Origin: Prochlorococcus sp. AG-409-P19
Lineage (GTDB): Bacteria > Cyanobacteriota > Cyanobacteriia > PCC-6307 > Cyanobiaceae
Direction of reading: 5' to 3'
Assembly (NCBI GenBank): GCA_003215315.1
Contig: QCKO01000011.1
Location: 1-34,736, forward strand
DNA length: 34,736 bases
Part shown: piece by piece, positions 34,677 to 34,736 of the stretch
Layout of the letters: every line of letters starts with the position of its first letter
Numbering within the stretch: the first letter of the stretch is position 1
The notes under the pieces: model-generated
The model's database searches: none
What the model was told of the DNA's origin: nothing
The model's input: the letters and a program-made list of their open reading frames with translations, nothing else
Translations under genes and position numbers: made by a program

Positions 34677-34736
34677 CTTTTCGGTTCCTATCCTTTGATG
34701 CCTTAAGATTACATATTAAGTAAAACCTTATCAGCA

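Noticed and set aside
1-34736. CRISPR arrays, insertion sequences, complete tRNA or rRNA genes
   Set aside because: I saw no regularly spaced repeat-spacer pattern, transposase-like protein, or complete cloverleaf or ribosomal sequence on either strand.

Overview
This window looks like chromosome from a low-GC marine picocyanobacterium, most likely a low-light type Prochlorococcus of the SS120/MIT9211/NATL kind. The evidence is gene content: the cyanobacterial division protein ARC6/Ftn2, a ThiD2-ThiE fusion, fused CbiE-CbiT (CobL), cyanobacterial LexA, and the cyanobacteria-restricted families DUF1517, DUF3122, DUF3611 and TIGR03792. Genes are tightly packed, often with overlapping stops and starts, and the base composition is AT-rich. 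The strain assignment is inference from memory of these families; no database was searched.

Region 1 (1-26.3 kb) is conserved housekeeping sequence. In order it holds a 5'-truncated group 2 sigma factor; pdhA (minus); arc6; ffh; rpsP; phoH; a Bax-inhibitor-1-like membrane protein; an unknown gene (minus); era and trmD; ispF, a TIGR03792 protein and larB (overlapping, plus); two unlisted small ORFs, a DUF1517 protein, thiS and thiED (minus); a 39-residue membrane peptide; ribF (minus); a DUF3611 protein; surE (minus); pheS; nadK; cobL (minus); a small unknown gene, a DUF3122 protein and ribD (plus); ftsH, argF and lexA. As written, ribD is split by a frameshift at a run of ten G. Two long perfect inverted repeats act as terminators and overlap the ends of minus-strand genes. 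A near-consensus cyanobacterial LexA box lies just upstream of lexA.

Region 2 (about 26.3-34.7 kb) has a different character. It is visibly poorer in GC: sampled 60-base lines gave 20% and 27% against 37% and 38% in region 1. It has long non-coding gaps and carries likely accessory genes: a TPR-methyltransferase, an orphan 223-residue protein, a UDP-xylose-synthase-like sugar nucleotide dehydratase/epimerase overlapping a sugar C-methyltransferase, and a TPR protein with an O-GlcNAc-transferase-like catalytic half. This fits a variable surface-glycan island. The two TPR proteins share nearly the same N-terminal module joined to unrelated catalytic ends, which is the most system-like feature in the window.

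Together, region 1 supplies central metabolism (pyruvate dehydrogenase, isoprenoid, riboflavin/FAD, thiamine, cobalamin, arginine and NADP synthesis), protein targeting and quality control, translation and the DNA-damage response. Region 2 probably makes and attaches an unusual, possibly C-methylated, sugar.
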